The notes under the pieces were generated by a model. The model saw only the letters and a program-made list of their open reading frames with translations. It had not been told where the DNA came from and did no database searches. From NCBI GenBank assembly GCA_016288315.1, contig JAEEYU010000055.1, forward strand, positions 62,001-126,000: a stretch of DNA of 64,000 nucleotides, in the 5' to 3' direction. Shown here in pieces: positions 26,071-35,953 of the stretch (positions are counted from its first letter, which is position 1; the number at the start of each line of letters is the position of its first letter). The translations under genes were made by a program, and so were the position numbers. This DNA comes from Clostridiaceae bacterium (GTDB taxonomy: Bacteria > Bacillota > Clostridia > Oscillospirales > Acutalibacteraceae).

Positions 26071-26925
26071 TTACTCGTAGTTCTTAACAAAACCGGCAAT
26101 AATATCGCTGTTTGCTCCGTAACTTTGCAATGCAACTACACGTTTTTGCGAAGGCGCAATAATCAGCTTCTGGCCGCACATACCGCCTTTGAAAAATATC
26201 TTTTTTTCGTCATCATAATCAAGTGCATAACCGTTCTTTTTTGCAAGCTCAACCCATTTTTCCGAGACAATTCTGCTGCCTCTGTAAAGACCGCCGTCAA
26301 GGTAAACCATCCCCATTTTAACCATATCTTCGCTGCATATATAAAGTCCGGTAGCTCCCATAGGGTATCCCATCGGGCAGTGGCTCCACGCAGCTTCACG
26401 GAAGTTCATTTTCCAGAACAGTTCCTTCCATAGAAAATCATCAAGATGCATACCTGTTTTTTTGCTGACAATTCTTGAAAGAATATAATATGAACCGTCT
26501 GTATAAATCTCACCTTCTCCGGGGGTGTAGGCAAGCGGAACTGTGAAACAGTGTTTTAAAAAATCCTCGCCGAATTCACTGCAGTTTGTAACATCAATGT
26601 CAAGAAACTGTGCGGGAAAACCAAGGCGGTGGATAAGAGCCATTTCTACTGTCGATTTTTCCCATCTTGAGTCAATCGAAGCCGGCAGTTCCTCTCTGAA
26701 TATGTCGCAGATTTTCTCTTCAAGCGAAACAAGCCCTCTGTCAAAAAGTATTCCGATTGCAGTCATAGTGAAAAATTTTGCAATGGAATATGTGTTCTGA
26801 CAAGGGTTGGAAGGGTTGAACTCAACTGTTTCAATTTCTCCGCCGTTGTGAACTTCAGATATCCTGATTACGTTAAAGGGCTGTTTCTTGATGAATTCAG
26901 TAATATCATTTAAAAACTTGCTCAT
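26071..26925 (-). CDS. Beta-lactamase-related serine hydrolase
   Basis: Class C beta-lactamase/esterase-like serine hydrolase, 284 residues. The SxxK motif is YSIAKFF at about residues 46-51. The second motif appears as YTDGSYY (about 141), aspartate-glycine-serine where class C enzymes have Y-A/S-N. No signal peptide is visible, so it is likely a cytoplasmic esterase or amidase rather than a secreted beta-lactamase. A late GGMCGQKL may be the K/H-x-G equivalent. No neighbour suggests the substrate. Confidence 0.82.
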   Translation of the reverse strand: MSKFLNDITEFIKKQPFNVIRISEVHNGGEIETVEFNPSNPCQNTYSIAKFFTMTAIGILFDRGLVSLEEKICDIFREELPASIDSRWEKSTVEMALIHRLGFPAQFLDIDVTNCSEFGEDFLKHCFTVPLAYTPGEGEIYTDGSYYILSRIVSKKTGMHLDDFLWKELFWKMNFREAAWSHCPMGYPMGATGLYICSEDMVKMGMVYLDGGLYRGSRIVSEKWVELAKKNGYALDYDDEKKIFFKGGMCGQKLIIAPSQKRVVALQSYGANSDIIAGFVKNYE

Positions 26926-26947
26926 TTTTATACCTCATAATGACAAT

Positions 26948-26969
26948 GCCCCCATTTGATTATGGGGGC
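26948..26969 (-). terminator. Possible terminator after isocitrate dehydrogenase
   Basis: GCCCCCAT (26948-26955), loop TTGATT, ATGGGGGC (26962-26969). The stem is GC-rich but on the minus strand the T run after it is weak (ATTGTCATTAT). Confidence 0.5.
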
Positions 26970-26976
26970 GGTTTTA

Positions 26977-28140
26977 TTAAAGTGATTTAAGTGTTTCCAT
27001 TACATAATTGCCGAATTCTTCGCAGGTGCAGCCGTCGGGTCTGCCTGTAATGGAGATTTTTTTCTCGGTAATCATGCAGATGTCAAGCGCTTTTTCAAGC
27101 TTGTCCGCTTCTGCCTGCCTGCCGATGTGTGAAAGGAGCATAACAGCGGCACGGAGCATTGAGCAGGGGTCGGCGTATGCGCCTCTGCCTTCTTTTATCA
27201 TTCTGGGTGCCGAACCGTGAATTGCCTCAAACATTGCATATTTTTTGCCTATGTTTGCGCTGCCGGCTGTGCCGACTCCGCCCTGGAATTCTGCGGCTTC
27301 ATCGGTGATAATGTCGCCGTAGAGGTTCGGCAGAACGAACACTTTGAAGTCGTGACGGCGTTTTTCGTCAATGAGTTTTGCCGTTGTTATATCAATATAC
27401 CATTCATCTGTTGTTATTTCGGGGTATTCTTTACCGATTTCTTTGCAGAGTTTAAGGAATTTGCCGTCGGTTGTTTTGATGACATTTGCCTTCTGGATAA
27501 TCGATACTCTGTCTTTGCCGTTTCTTCTTGCATATTCATAGGCAAGTCTTGCAATTCTCTGCGAACCCTCTGTTGTGGTAACAACAAAATCGAGAGAAAG
27601 GTCGTCCGTTACATTGATGCCTTTTGAACCTACAGCGTAGGCGCCTTCGGTATTTTCACGGAAGAAGGTCCAGTCAATATTCTGTTCGGGAATCTTTACG
27701 GGGCGCACATTTGCAAACAGATCAAGCGCTTTGCGCATGGCAACGTTGGCGCTTTCAATATTGGGCCAGGGGTCGCCCGCCTGAGGGGTTGTTGTGGGAC
27801 CTTTGAGAATAACCGGGCACTTTTTGAGTTCTTCAAGAACATCGTCTGGTATTGCCTTGTTGCAGGCAACACGGTTTTCAATGGTGAGACCGTCAATATA
27901 TCTGAATTCAATTTTACCGTTTTTAACTTCATCGTCAAGAATGAATTTAAGCACTCTTGCGGCTTCTTTTGTAATGATGGGGCCGATGCCGTCGCCGCCG
28001 CAGATGCCGATTGTGAGTTTGTCAAGCTTGTCATAGTCAACAAAATCGCCCTGCTGTTTAATTGCCTCGCTGCGAGCATCCTGTTCGCGGATAAGTGCCT
28101 CGAATTTTTCAACGGCAGATTTTATCTGTTCCTGTGTCAT
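26977..28140 (-). CDS. icd: Isocitrate dehydrogenase (IDH/IPMDH family)
   Basis: Oxidative decarboxylation of isocitrate to 2-oxoglutarate. The 387 residues contain ICGGDGIGPIITKEA, LKGPTTTPQAGDPWPN, the substrate arginines and FFRENTEGAYAVG (about 165-177), the lysine in QKANVIKTTDG and PNLYGDIITDEAAEFQGGVG (metal aspartates). The block sequence NIESANVAMRK fits IDH better than isopropylmalate dehydrogenase, and aconitase directly upstream supports it. The 40-residue N-terminal extension has no known role. NAD or NADP use cannot be decided here. Its ATG overlaps the aconitase stop by one base. Confidence 0.88.
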   Translation of the reverse strand: MTQEQIKSAVEKFEALIREQDARSEAIKQQGDFVDYDKLDKLTIGICGGDGIGPIITKEAARVLKFILDDEVKNGKIEFRYIDGLTIENRVACNKAIPDDVLEELKKCPVILKGPTTTPQAGDPWPNIESANVAMRKALDLFANVRPVKIPEQNIDWTFFRENTEGAYAVGSKGINVTDDLSLDFVVTTTEGSQRIARLAYEYARRNGKDRVSIIQKANVIKTTDGKFLKLCKEIGKEYPEITTDEWYIDITTAKLIDEKRRHDFKVFVLPNLYGDIITDEAAEFQGGVGTAGSANIGKKYAMFEAIHGSAPRMIKEGRGAYADPCSMLRAAVMLLSHIGRQAEADKLEKALDICMITEKKISITGRPDGCTCEEFGNYVMETLKSL

Positions 28141-30080
28141 TAATTGTTACCTCCGTTTGCTTTTGTGTAGTTCAGAAGACCGCCCGCAAGAATCATTGCA
28201 CGCTGTCTGTCGGAATATTCATAATTAAGTTTATATTCCTCATTTTTGGTTTTGTTAATGAGCTTAACCGAGCCGCTGTCGGTAATTGCTTTGCGTATAT
28301 CGGGCAGTTCAAGAACATCGCCCTGTTCTATTCTGTCATAATCTGCGGGGTCTGCAAATGTCATGGGCATAATGCCTGCGTTGACAAGGTTTGCACAGTG
28401 AATACGCGCAAACGATTTTGCAATAACCGCTTTGATTCCGAGATAAAGAGGAACAAGAGCGGCGTGTTCTCTTGACGAGCCCTGACCGTAATTTGTTCCG
28501 CCGATAATGAAACCTTTGCCTTCTTTTTTGCAGTTTTCGGCAAAGTTCTCATCGCACTGTCTGAAACAGAAATTTGAAAGGTATGGGATGTTTGAACGGT
28601 AAGGCAGTATTTTTGCGCCTGCCGGCATTATGTGGTCGGTTGTGATATTGTCGCCGACTTTGAGTATGGCTTTTGCCTCAATGCTATCGGGCAGAGGAAC
28701 GCTCACGGGGAAGGGTTTGATATTCGGACCGTATTTTATTTCGACACCGGCCGCATCTTCTTTGCTTGCCGGTTTTTCAATAAGATTGTCATTGATAATA
28801 AATGAATCAGGCATCTTTATTTCCGGCATTTCGCCGAGTGTTCTCGGGTCGGTGAGACATCCCGCTATAGCGGATGCTGCCGCAGTTTCGGGGCTTACAA
28901 GATAAATCCCTGCGTCTGCTGTTCCGGAACGGCCTTCAAAATTACGGTTGAATGTTCGTAATGAAACGCCTTTGGACTGCGGTGACTGACCCATTCCTAT
29001 GCAGGGACCGCAGGCGCATTCAAGTAATCTTGCACCGGCGCCGAGGATATCCGAAAGCGCTCCGCTGAGTGAGAGCATGTTGAGAACCTGCATTGAACCT
29101 GGACTTATTGTCAGACTGACATTAGGAGCAATCTTTTTGCCCTTGAGAATTGCCGCAACTTTAAGCATATCATAAAGTGATGAGTTTGTGCAGGAGCCGA
29201 TACATACCTGACTGATTTCGATATTACCGATTTCTTCAACAGTTTTGACATTGTCGGGCATATGAGGCATTGCCGCAAGGGGAGTAAGCTCGCTGAGATT
29301 AATCTCGATTATTTCATCATATACGGCATCCGCATCGGATGAAAGCTCAACCCAGTCATTTTCTCTGCCCTGAGCCGCCATAAACTTCTTCGTTATTTCA
29401 TCTGACGGGAAAATTGATGTTGTGGCACCGAGCTCGGCTCCCATATTGGTAATGGTTGCTCTTTCGGGAACAGAGAGCGTTTTTATGCCTTCGCCGCCGT
29501 ATTCAATTATTTTGCCTACGCCGCCCTTGACAGACATTATTCTGAGAACTTCAAGGATAATATCTTTTGCGCTGACAAACGGCCTGAGGGCTCCGCTTAG
29601 TCTGACAAGTGTCATTTTCGGCATTGTTGTGAAATATTCGCCGCCGCCCATGGCAACTGCAACATCAAGACCGCCTGCGCCGATTGCTATCATTCCGAGA
29701 CCGCCGCCGGTCGGGGTGTGACTGTCGGAACCTATCAGCGTTTTGCCCGGAATGCCGAAGCGTTCGAGATGAATCTGGTGGCAGATTCCGTTGCCGGGTT
29801 TGGAAAAAAGCAATCCTCTTTTTTTGGCACAGCTTTGTATAAAACGGTGGTCGTCAGCATTTTCAAAACCGGTCTGGAGAGTGTTGTGGTCAATATAAGC
29901 TACCGAGAGTTCTGTTTTGACCGAATCAATTCCCATTGCCTCAAACTCAAGATAAGCCATGGTGCCTGTTGCATCCTGGGTAAGAGTCTGATCAATGCGA
30001 AGTCCGATTTCCGTTCCCGGAATCATTTCGCCGCTGACAAGATGATTCTTAATGATTTTCTGAGCAATAGTAAGACCCAT
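28140..30080 (-). CDS. Aconitate hydratase
   Basis: Isomerises citrate to isocitrate through a [4Fe-4S] cluster. The 646 residues correspond to the shorter, mitochondrial-like aconitase. SDSHTPTGGGLGMIAIGAGGLDVA is broken here into SDSHTPTGG and GAGGLDVAVAMGG. Cluster cysteines lie in VCIGSCTNSS and ACGPCIGMGQSP. The C-terminal swivel domain has GTNYGQGSSREHAAL. I use ATG 30080 with GGAGGTAAACA; the 34 codons upstream are AT-rich leader and include the promoter. With icd it makes 2-oxoglutarate, the glutamate branch of the citric acid cycle; no citrate synthase is in the window. Confidence 0.93.
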   Translation of the reverse strand: MGLTIAQKIIKNHLVSGEMIPGTEIGLRIDQTLTQDATGTMAYLEFEAMGIDSVKTELSVAYIDHNTLQTGFENADDHRFIQSCAKKRGLLFSKPGNGICHQIHLERFGIPGKTLIGSDSHTPTGGGLGMIAIGAGGLDVAVAMGGGEYFTTMPKMTLVRLSGALRPFVSAKDIILEVLRIMSVKGGVGKIIEYGGEGIKTLSVPERATITNMGAELGATTSIFPSDEITKKFMAAQGRENDWVELSSDADAVYDEIIEINLSELTPLAAMPHMPDNVKTVEEIGNIEISQVCIGSCTNSSLYDMLKVAAILKGKKIAPNVSLTISPGSMQVLNMLSLSGALSDILGAGARLLECACGPCIGMGQSPQSKGVSLRTFNRNFEGRSGTADAGIYLVSPETAAASAIAGCLTDPRTLGEMPEIKMPDSFIINDNLIEKPASKEDAAGVEIKYGPNIKPFPVSVPLPDSIEAKAILKVGDNITTDHIMPAGAKILPYRSNIPYLSNFCFRQCDENFAENCKKEGKGFIIGGTNYGQGSSREHAALVPLYLGIKAVIAKSFARIHCANLVNAGIMPMTFADPADYDRIEQGDVLELPDIRKAITDSGSVKLINKTKNEEYKLNYEYSDRQRAMILAGGLLNYTKANGGNN

Positions 30081-30111
30081 TTGTTTACCTCCAAAAATAT
30101 ATAACATATTT

Positions 30112-30140
30112 ATTTTATATTTATGATTTTTCATTGTCAA
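30112..30140 (-). promoter_or_regulatory. Promoter of the aconitase-icd operon
   Basis: On the minus strand TTGACA (30140-30135) and TAAAAT (30117-30112) with a 17-base spacer. It lies inside the longest open frame, confirming that translation starts at 30080. Confidence 0.65.
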
Positions 30141-30200
30141 GAAAAACGGTATATATTGCGAAAAATATTTTTTATAATACAAAATATTGTGCCGAAACTA

Positions 30201-30229
30201 TTGAAATATAATGTTTTTAATGATATTAT
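30201..30229 (+). promoter_or_regulatory. Candidate promoter of ftsK
   Basis: TTGAAA (30201-30206) and TATTAT (30224-30229) with a 17-base spacer, 92 bases before the ftsK start. The rest of the 240-base divergent gap is AT-rich with no other clear signal. Confidence 0.45.
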
Positions 30230-30320
30230 AATAATGTTTTATTATATTTTGAGAAACATACTGATTTTGATACATTTGATGATTTAGAATTAATCAATAA
30301 TTGTTAAGGGGAACAAAAAA

Positions 30321-33068
30321 ATGGCTAATAACACGAAAAATGCAGGCACATCCAAACAGCCTGCAAAGAAAAAAACGCCGACGGTGCCTGATATAGGCAA
30401 AAAGCCCGCTCCGGCAAAAAACTCAAAAATAACCAATACAAATAAGCAAAAACAATCTCAAAAAAACAATAATGAAAATGATTATTCAACCAAGAGACAG
30501 AGAATTGCAATAATATTTGCCGCTGTTTCCGCCGTGCTTTTTGCTGTTGCGCTTATTTCCGGCGAGAGCGCCTGGCTTGCAATGCATAACTTCAGCTTCC
30601 GTGTTTTCGGGATGTGTATGTATGTGATTCCCGTTGTTTTTCTGTATCTTGCATTTGTATATGCAAAAAACAAAAGTATCGGCTCTGCTGCACTGAATCT
30701 TTCGGGCGGCGGTCTGTTCGCCGTAATCGCCTGTATGCTTATCCATATCATTTCAAAACTCGGCGCTATTACCGATACAGGTGAAAAATATCTTTCATCT
30801 TTTCCTGTTTCCGAGCAGATTAAAGAGGTCTGGAACAGCGTTACACCCAACAAAACAGGCGGAGTTACCGGTGCCGCTCTCGGCGGCGGTATGGCTCATT
30901 TCCTCGGTCAGACCGGTTCAACAATTCTGCTTGTTATTTTACTGGTTGTTATTGTTATGTTCGTCAGCAATTTAACGCTCGGAGGAGTTTTTAAAACAAT
31001 ATCAAAACCGGTTAAAAAGGCCGGCGAAATCGCAAGTGAAAAAATAGAACAGAGAGCCGAAACAAGAGAGAGCAAAAAATTCAACCCTCCCGAAACAAAT
31101 AAAAAAGCAGATAAAGAAAGTGCTGCTGATAAAAAACAAAAGGAAGAGAAAAAATCATCTTTTACCGATTCATATATTACTGACGAATCAACATTTAAAA
31201 TCAGAGAGAAAAACGAAAAAACAAATGAATTCGGTGCTGATATTCCCGTTATGGGTATTCCCGCTGTCGCTGTTGCGACTCCCTCTGTTTCTCCCGTAAA
31301 AAAGAAAAAGAGTCAATTTGCAGCAGAAAAACCGGCTTCCGAAACGAAAGAACAACACCCTTCAACTAAATATATTTACCCACCGATTGACTGTCTTCAG
31401 GTTCGCTCAAACAGCGGAGCACTTGACAGCAGTGATGAGATGAATTATGTTGCACAAAAGCTGATTGACACACTCGACAGCTTCGGCGTCGGCGCTCAGA
31501 TTGTAGGCATCTGCAGAGGCCCTTCCGTTACCAGATATGAGATTGAACCGGATGTAGGCATTAAAATCAGCAAGGTTACCAGACTTGCCGATGATATTGC
31601 ATTAAGACTTGCTGCAACCGGTGTTCGTATTGCCGCCATACCAAACAAAACCGCAATCGGAATTGAAGTGCCCAACAGGTCCCGACAGACTGTAGGCATG
31701 CGTGAGTGTATTGATTCAGATGATTTCCGCCGTTCCAAAAACAAGCTCAATGTTGCCCTCGGCATGGATATTGCGGGCAATACCGTCTTCTGTGATATTT
31801 CTAAAATGCCGCATATGCTTATTGCAGGCACTACCGGTTCAGGTAAATCCGTTTGTCTGAACACAATGATTATCAGCATTTTGTATAATTCATCACCCGA
31901 TGAAGTCAAAATGGTTATGATAGACCCGAAACAGGTCGAGTTCAAGATTTACAACGGTATTCCTCACCTTGAGGTTCCCGTTGTTTCAAATCCGCGAAAA
32001 GCGGCAGGCGCTCTCGGCTGGGCCGTAAAAGAAATGGAAAGCAGATATCAGAAGTTTTCCGAGAACAATGTTCGTGACATCAAAGGCTATAACGAACTTG
32101 CCGATAAAAAAGACGGCATGGTAAAAATGCATCAGGTTGTCATTTTTATTGATGAGCTTGCAGACCTTATGATGGTTGCCCCGACGGAGGTTGAAGATTC
32201 TATCTGCCGTCTTGCGCAGATGGCACGTGCCGCAGGTATGCACCTTGTTATTGCAACGCAGAGACCGTCAACCAATGTCATTACAGGCGTTATCAAGGCA
32301 AACATCCCTTCGAGAATTGCCCTTTCGGTTTCATCGGGCATTGATTCGAGAGTTATTCTGGACACTTCCGGTGCCGAAAAGCTTCTCGGCAACGGCGATA
32401 TGCTCTTTATGCCTGTCGGTGAATCAAAGGCAAAAAGACTTCAGGGCTGTTTTATTTCCGATTCTGAGGTTGAATCTGTTGTTGAATTTATTAAACAGAA
32501 TTCCCAGGCGGAATACAACGACGATGTAATTCAGCAGATTGACAGTATTGCAGCCGCAAGTGAAGCCGGCAAAAAGAAGGGTTCTTCCGTTACGCTTGAA
32601 ACGGAAGACGACGGCAACGGACCGAGCGATGATGTTATTAAAGCTCTTGAAGCATTGATTAAAGCAGGCAAAGCGTCAACCACATTCTTACAGAATAAGC
32701 TCGGCTGGGGTTATCCCAAAGCCGCCCGTATAATGAACGAGCTTGAAGAATGCGGCTATATAGCGCCCAAAGAAGGCAATAAAGAACGCCGTGTTCTCAT
32801 AACCTTACAGCAGTTGTATGAAATGAGCTCTTCAAATGAAGGCATCCACGCTCCAGTTGACTCGAGTATTTTAGAAGAAGAATTCGAAGAGATTGACGGT
32901 TTTGAATCTTCTGATGAACTTGATGCCGATGAAAATGATGATGAAGAAGAAGCTGTTTTTGAAGATTACGACAGTCTTCTCGGCTATGATGAAGAAGAGT
33001 CTTCATCAGATGAAAATCAGGATGAAATAGATTTTGATTTTATTCCTTTTGATGACAGTGAGGATTGA
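30321..33068 (+). CDS. ftsK: FtsK/SpoIIIE DNA translocase
   Basis: Membrane-bound ATP-driven DNA pump that clears chromosomal DNA from the division septum or moves it into the forespore. Of 915 residues, 1-55 are a basic, disordered leader; about four membrane helices lie at 56-225; a charged linker follows to about 350; the motor carries Walker [10 protein letters not shown] (about 503) and Walker [11 protein letters not shown] (about 610). The DNA-reading gamma domain is [30 protein letters not shown] at about 778. Beyond it is an unusual 85-residue acidic tail rich in Glu and Asp. AAGGGG lies before the ATG. Which of FtsK, SpoIIIE or SftA functions it takes over cannot be read from sequence. 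Confidence 0.94.
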   Translation: MANNTKNAGTSKQPAKKKTPTVPDIGKKPAPAKNSKITNTNKQKQSQKNNNENDYSTKRQRIAIIFAAVSAVLFAVALISGESAWLAMHNFSFRVFGMCMYVIPVVFLYLAFVYAKNKSIGSAALNLSGGGLFAVIACMLIHIISKLGAITDTGEKYLSSFPVSEQIKEVWNSVTPNKTGGVTGAALGGGMAHFLGQTGSTILLVILLVVIVMFVSNLTLGGVFKTISKPVKKAGEIASEKIEQRAETRESKKFNPPETNKKADKESAADKKQKEEKKSSFTDSYITDESTFKIREKNEKTNEFGADIPVMGIPAVAVATPSVSPVKKKKSQFAAEKPASETKEQHPSTKYIYPPIDCLQVRSNSGALDSSDEMNYVAQKLIDTLDSFGVGAQIVGICRGPSVTRYEIEPDVGIKISKVTRLADDIALRLAATGVRIAAIPNKTAIGIEVPNRSRQTVGMRECIDSDDFRRSKNKLNVALGMDIAGNTVFCDISKMPHMLIAGTTGSGKSVCLNTMIISILYNSSPDEVKMVMIDPKQVEFKIYNGIPHLEVPVVSNPRKAAGALGWAVKEMESRYQKFSENNVRDIKGYNELADKKDGMVKMHQVVIFIDELADLMMVAPTEVEDSICRLAQMARAAGMHLVIATQRPSTNVITGVIKANIPSRIALSVSSGIDSRVILDTSGAEKLLGNGDMLFMPVGESKAKRLQGCFISDSEVESVVEFIKQNSQAEYNDDVIQQIDSIAAASEAGKKKGSSVTLETEDDGNGPSDDVIKALEALIKAGKASTTFLQNKLGWGYPKAARIMNELEECGYIAPKEGNKERRVLITLQQLYEMSSSNEGIHAPVDSSILEEEFEEIDGFESSDELDADENDDEEEAVFEDYDSLLGYDEEESSSDENQDEIDFDFIPFDDSED

Positions 33069-33070
33069 TT

Positions 33071-34948
33071 ATGCCCTTTCTTCCCGTTACAAAAGAAGAA
33101 TGTGATGCACTCGGCTGGGATCAGCCTGATTTTGTCTATGTATGCGGAGACGCTTATGTAGATCATCCTTCGTTCGGCGCGGCGATAATCACAAGAGTTC
33201 TCGAAAATGCCGGTTATAAAATTGCTTTTCTTGCTCAACCTGACTGGCATTCAAAAAATGACTTTATGAAGTTCGGCAGACCGAAGCTCGGATTTTTTGT
33301 CAGCAGCGGAAATATTGACTCAATGGTTGCTCACTATACCGTTGCAAAGAAAAAACGCAGTGAAGATTTGTATTCCCCCGGCGGCAAAACAGGTTTTCGT
33401 CCCGACAGAGCGGTTACTGTTTATTGCAACCGCATTCGAGAAGCATTCGGTTCGGTGCCGATAATTATAGGCGGGCTTGAAGCATCTCTGAGAAGATTCG
33501 CTCATTATGATTACTGGGATGACAAAGTCCGTCGCTCTGTATTATTTGATTCAAGTGCCGATGTTATTTCATACGGTATGGGCGAGCGCTCGGTTGTTGA
33601 GCTTGCGGATGCTCTGTCAAAAGGTTTGTTTCGCGAATCGCTCGGCGATATACGCGGAATATGCTATGCGGTTGATGTCAGAGATACTCCGTTCGGTGCA
33701 AAGGAGTGCCCGTCGTTTGAAAATGTCAGCACAAACGCAAAAGAATATGCTTCAGCCTGCAGGATTCAGATGGATGAGCAGGATTTTTTCAGAGGCAAAA
33801 CGGTTATTCAGCGACACGGAGGTAAAATGCTTGTGCAGAACCCTCCGGCACTGCCGCTTGAGCAGGATTCGCTGGATAAAGTTTATGCTCTGCCTTATAT
33901 GAGAAATTATCATCCGATGTATGAAAAATACGGCGGAGTTCCCGCCATAAAAGAGGTTAAATTCTCCGTCACACATAACAGAGGTTGCTTCGGGGCGTGC
34001 AATTTCTGCTCAATTGCTTTTCACCAGGGCAGATTTATTATAACGCGAAGCAAGGAATCCGTAATTGAAGAAGTAAAACTGCTGACTGCTCAGCCCGATT
34101 TCAAGGGATATATTCATGATGTCGGCGGTCCTACTGCAAATTTCAGACATCCGTCTTGCGAAGGTCAGCAGGAGAGGGGACTTTGCAAAGGCAAAAAGTG
34201 TCTTGCGCCTGTTCCCTGTAAAAATTTAAATGCAGATGAGAGCGAATATCTGGACCTGCTGCGTTCTGTTCGCAGCATCCCGAAAGTCAAAAAAGTCTTT
34301 GTTCGTTCAGGCATCCGATTTGATTATGTTATGCAGGATAAATCTGATGATTTTATGCGTGAACTTGTTGCGTATCACGTCAGCGGTCAGCTTAAGGTAG
34401 CGCCTGAACATTGTTCAGATGCTGTTCTTGACAAGATGGGGAAGCCCCATATCGAACAATTCATTGCTTTTAAAAAGAAGTTTTTTGAATTAAGCAAAAA
34501 AGAGAAAAAAGAACAGTATCTTGTGCCGTATCTGATGTCCTCACACCCCGGCAGCACTTTGAAAAATGCTGTTGAACTCGCTCTTTTTCTTAAAAAAGAG
34601 AATCTGAGACCGGAACAGGTTCAGGATTTTTACCCTACACCGGGGACTGTTTCCACAGCGATGTATTATACAGGTCTTGACCCATATACTCTCGAAAAAG
34701 TCTATGTTTCCAAAGATCCTCACGAAAAGGCTCTTCAAAGAGCGCTTCTTCAATATTATAACCCCAAAAACCGTTCTCTGGTTGAAGAAGCATTACGAAA
34801 AGCGGGCAGACAGGATTTAATAGGCAATTCAGAAAAATGTCTTATTAAACCTTTGTTATCAAATAAAACCGCATTCAAATCAAACGCGAAAAACATAAAA
34901 AGCGGAAAGGGAAAGCAAAATGCAGTCAAAGCAAAAAGGAAAGGGTAA
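33071..34948 (+). CDS. YgiQ family radical SAM protein
   Basis: Radical SAM enzyme with unknown product, 625 residues. The N-terminal part (1-300) belongs to the YgiQ family ([20 protein letters not shown]). The cluster motif CFGACNFC (CxxxCxxC) lies at about 306-313. The later segments [17 protein letters not shown] and [11 protein letters not shown] match the radical SAM barrel, and [16 protein letters not shown] and the basic tail close the family domain. I start at ATG 33071; GTGAGG lies 8 bases upstream inside the end of ftsK. The two genes almost touch, so they may share a transcript. No substrate is known for the family. Confidence 0.9.
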   Translation: MPFLPVTKEECDALGWDQPDFVYVCGDAYVDHPSFGAAIITRVLENAGYKIAFLAQPDWHSKNDFMKFGRPKLGFFVSSGNIDSMVAHYTVAKKKRSEDLYSPGGKTGFRPDRAVTVYCNRIREAFGSVPIIIGGLEASLRRFAHYDYWDDKVRRSVLFDSSADVISYGMGERSVVELADALSKGLFRESLGDIRGICYAVDVRDTPFGAKECPSFENVSTNAKEYASACRIQMDEQDFFRGKTVIQRHGGKMLVQNPPALPLEQDSLDKVYALPYMRNYHPMYEKYGGVPAIKEVKFSVTHNRGCFGACNFCSIAFHQGRFIITRSKESVIEEVKLLTAQPDFKGYIHDVGGPTANFRHPSCEGQQERGLCKGKKCLAPVPCKNLNADESEYLDLLRSVRSIPKVKKVFVRSGIRFDYVMQDKSDDFMRELVAYHVSGQLKVAPEHCSDAVLDKMGKPHIEQFIAFKKKFFELSKKEKKEQYLVPYLMSSHPGSTLKNAVELALFLKKENLRPEQVQDFYPTPGTVSTAMYYTGLDPYTLEKVYVSKDPHEKALQRALLQYYNPKNRSLVEEALRKAGRQDLIGNSEKCLIKPLLSNKTAFKSNAKNIKSGKGKQNAVKAKRKG

Positions 34949-35876
34949 AAAAGCTTTAATATTTGCCGTTTGCTTTTTTCTTGTTTTATCCGCCGCAATT
35001 ATCTTTAAAGTTTTCGGGCCCGATATTTCCGAAATTGATGAGTATGTTTCATCAGCTTATCTCAATGCCCAGTATTCACTGGGCTTAATTAATGATTACG
35101 GTCGTAATGATATTGCGGTGCATTATCTTTATGTCGGTCAGGGCGATTGCGAGCTGGTTGTTTGTGAAGGTCAGGCAATGCTTATTGATGCAGGTGAAAG
35201 CGGTAATGAAAAGAAGGTAATTGATTACATTCACAACTGCGGAATAACAACTCTTGCTTATGTTGTTGCAACACACCCTCACTCTGACCATATCGGTGCC
35301 ATGCCTTATGTAATCGATTCATTTAACGTGAAAAATATTGTTATGACTGCATTGCCCGAAGAACTTGAACCGGATTATTATTGTTACAGCCAACTGCAAT
35401 ACTACATTTCAGAAAGTAAAATAAACGTAATAACCGCAAGAGCGGGTATTAAATTCCGGCTCGGCGGCGCTGATGTAACTGTTGTTGCTCCCGTAAATTA
35501 CGGAAGCGACCTTAACAACAATTCGATTGTTCTCAGGGTGGATTATAAAGGCGGTTCATATATTTTTCAGGCAGATGCCGAATTTGAAGAAGAAGATTCC
35601 ATACTTAATTCCGGAATTGATATTGATTGCGATGTTATTAAAATCGGTCATCACGGCAGCGATTCATCTTCGAATGAAAAGTATCTTAAAACCGTTTCAC
35701 CTGAAATTGCCGTTATCAGTTGCGGTAAAGATAATGATTACGGTCACCCGCACGATAAAACAACGGCAAGAATTAAAAAATATACAAAAAATATCTACAG
35801 AACCGACTTGCTCTCTGATATAGTCGTCGCCTATGACGGCGAAAAGTATAAAGTATATTTTGACAAAGAAAGTTAA
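34920..35876 (+). CDS. Membrane-anchored ComEC-like MBL-fold hydrolase (first copy)
   Basis: Metallo-beta-lactamase-fold protein resembling the C-terminal hydrolase part of ComEC/Rec2, 318 residues. One N-terminal membrane segment (about 13-31) anchors it, with the hydrolase outside. Motifs: [21 protein letters not shown], the metal site [23 protein letters not shown] and [14 protein letters not shown]. No channel part as in full ComEC is present. It begins 29 bases before the end of the YgiQ gene, with GGAAAGGGAAAG as a ribosome binding site. Its substrate might be a nucleic acid or a phosphodiester lipid; a second such gene is at 52714-53712. Confidence 0.85.
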   Translation: MQSKQKGKGKKALIFAVCFFLVLSAAIIFKVFGPDISEIDEYVSSAYLNAQYSLGLINDYGRNDIAVHYLYVGQGDCELVVCEGQAMLIDAGESGNEKKVIDYIHNCGITTLAYVVATHPHSDHIGAMPYVIDSFNVKNIVMTALPEELEPDYYCYSQLQYYISESKINVITARAGIKFRLGGADVTVVAPVNYGSDLNNNSIVLRVDYKGGSYIFQADAEFEEEDSILNSGIDIDCDVIKIGHHGSDSSSNEKYLKTVSPEIAVISCGKDNDYGHPHDKTTARIKKYTKNIYRTDLLSDIVVAYDGEKYKVYFDKES

Positions 35877-35894
35877 AGTCCTTTAAATTATCAC

Positions 35895-35923
35895 TTGATT
35901 TATATTTATATATATATTATAAT
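35895..35923 (+). promoter_or_regulatory. Promoter of the miaB-mutS-mutL region
   Basis: TTGATT (35895-35900) and TATAAT (35918-35923) with a 17-base spacer. Predicted transcript start near 35930 rules out the first in-frame TTG at 35927 and supports TTG 35954. Confidence 0.6.
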
Positions 35924-35953
35924 ATATTGAATTATCATTTTGGAGTGAATTAT

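Noticed and set aside
26071..26925. Antibiotic-resistance beta-lactamase
   Set aside because: No signal peptide and an altered second motif; more like a cytoplasmic esterase of the same fold.
31496..31945. 149-codon open frame on the minus strand inside ftsK
   Set aside because: It lies fully within the conserved motor domain of ftsK and has no family motif or start signal.
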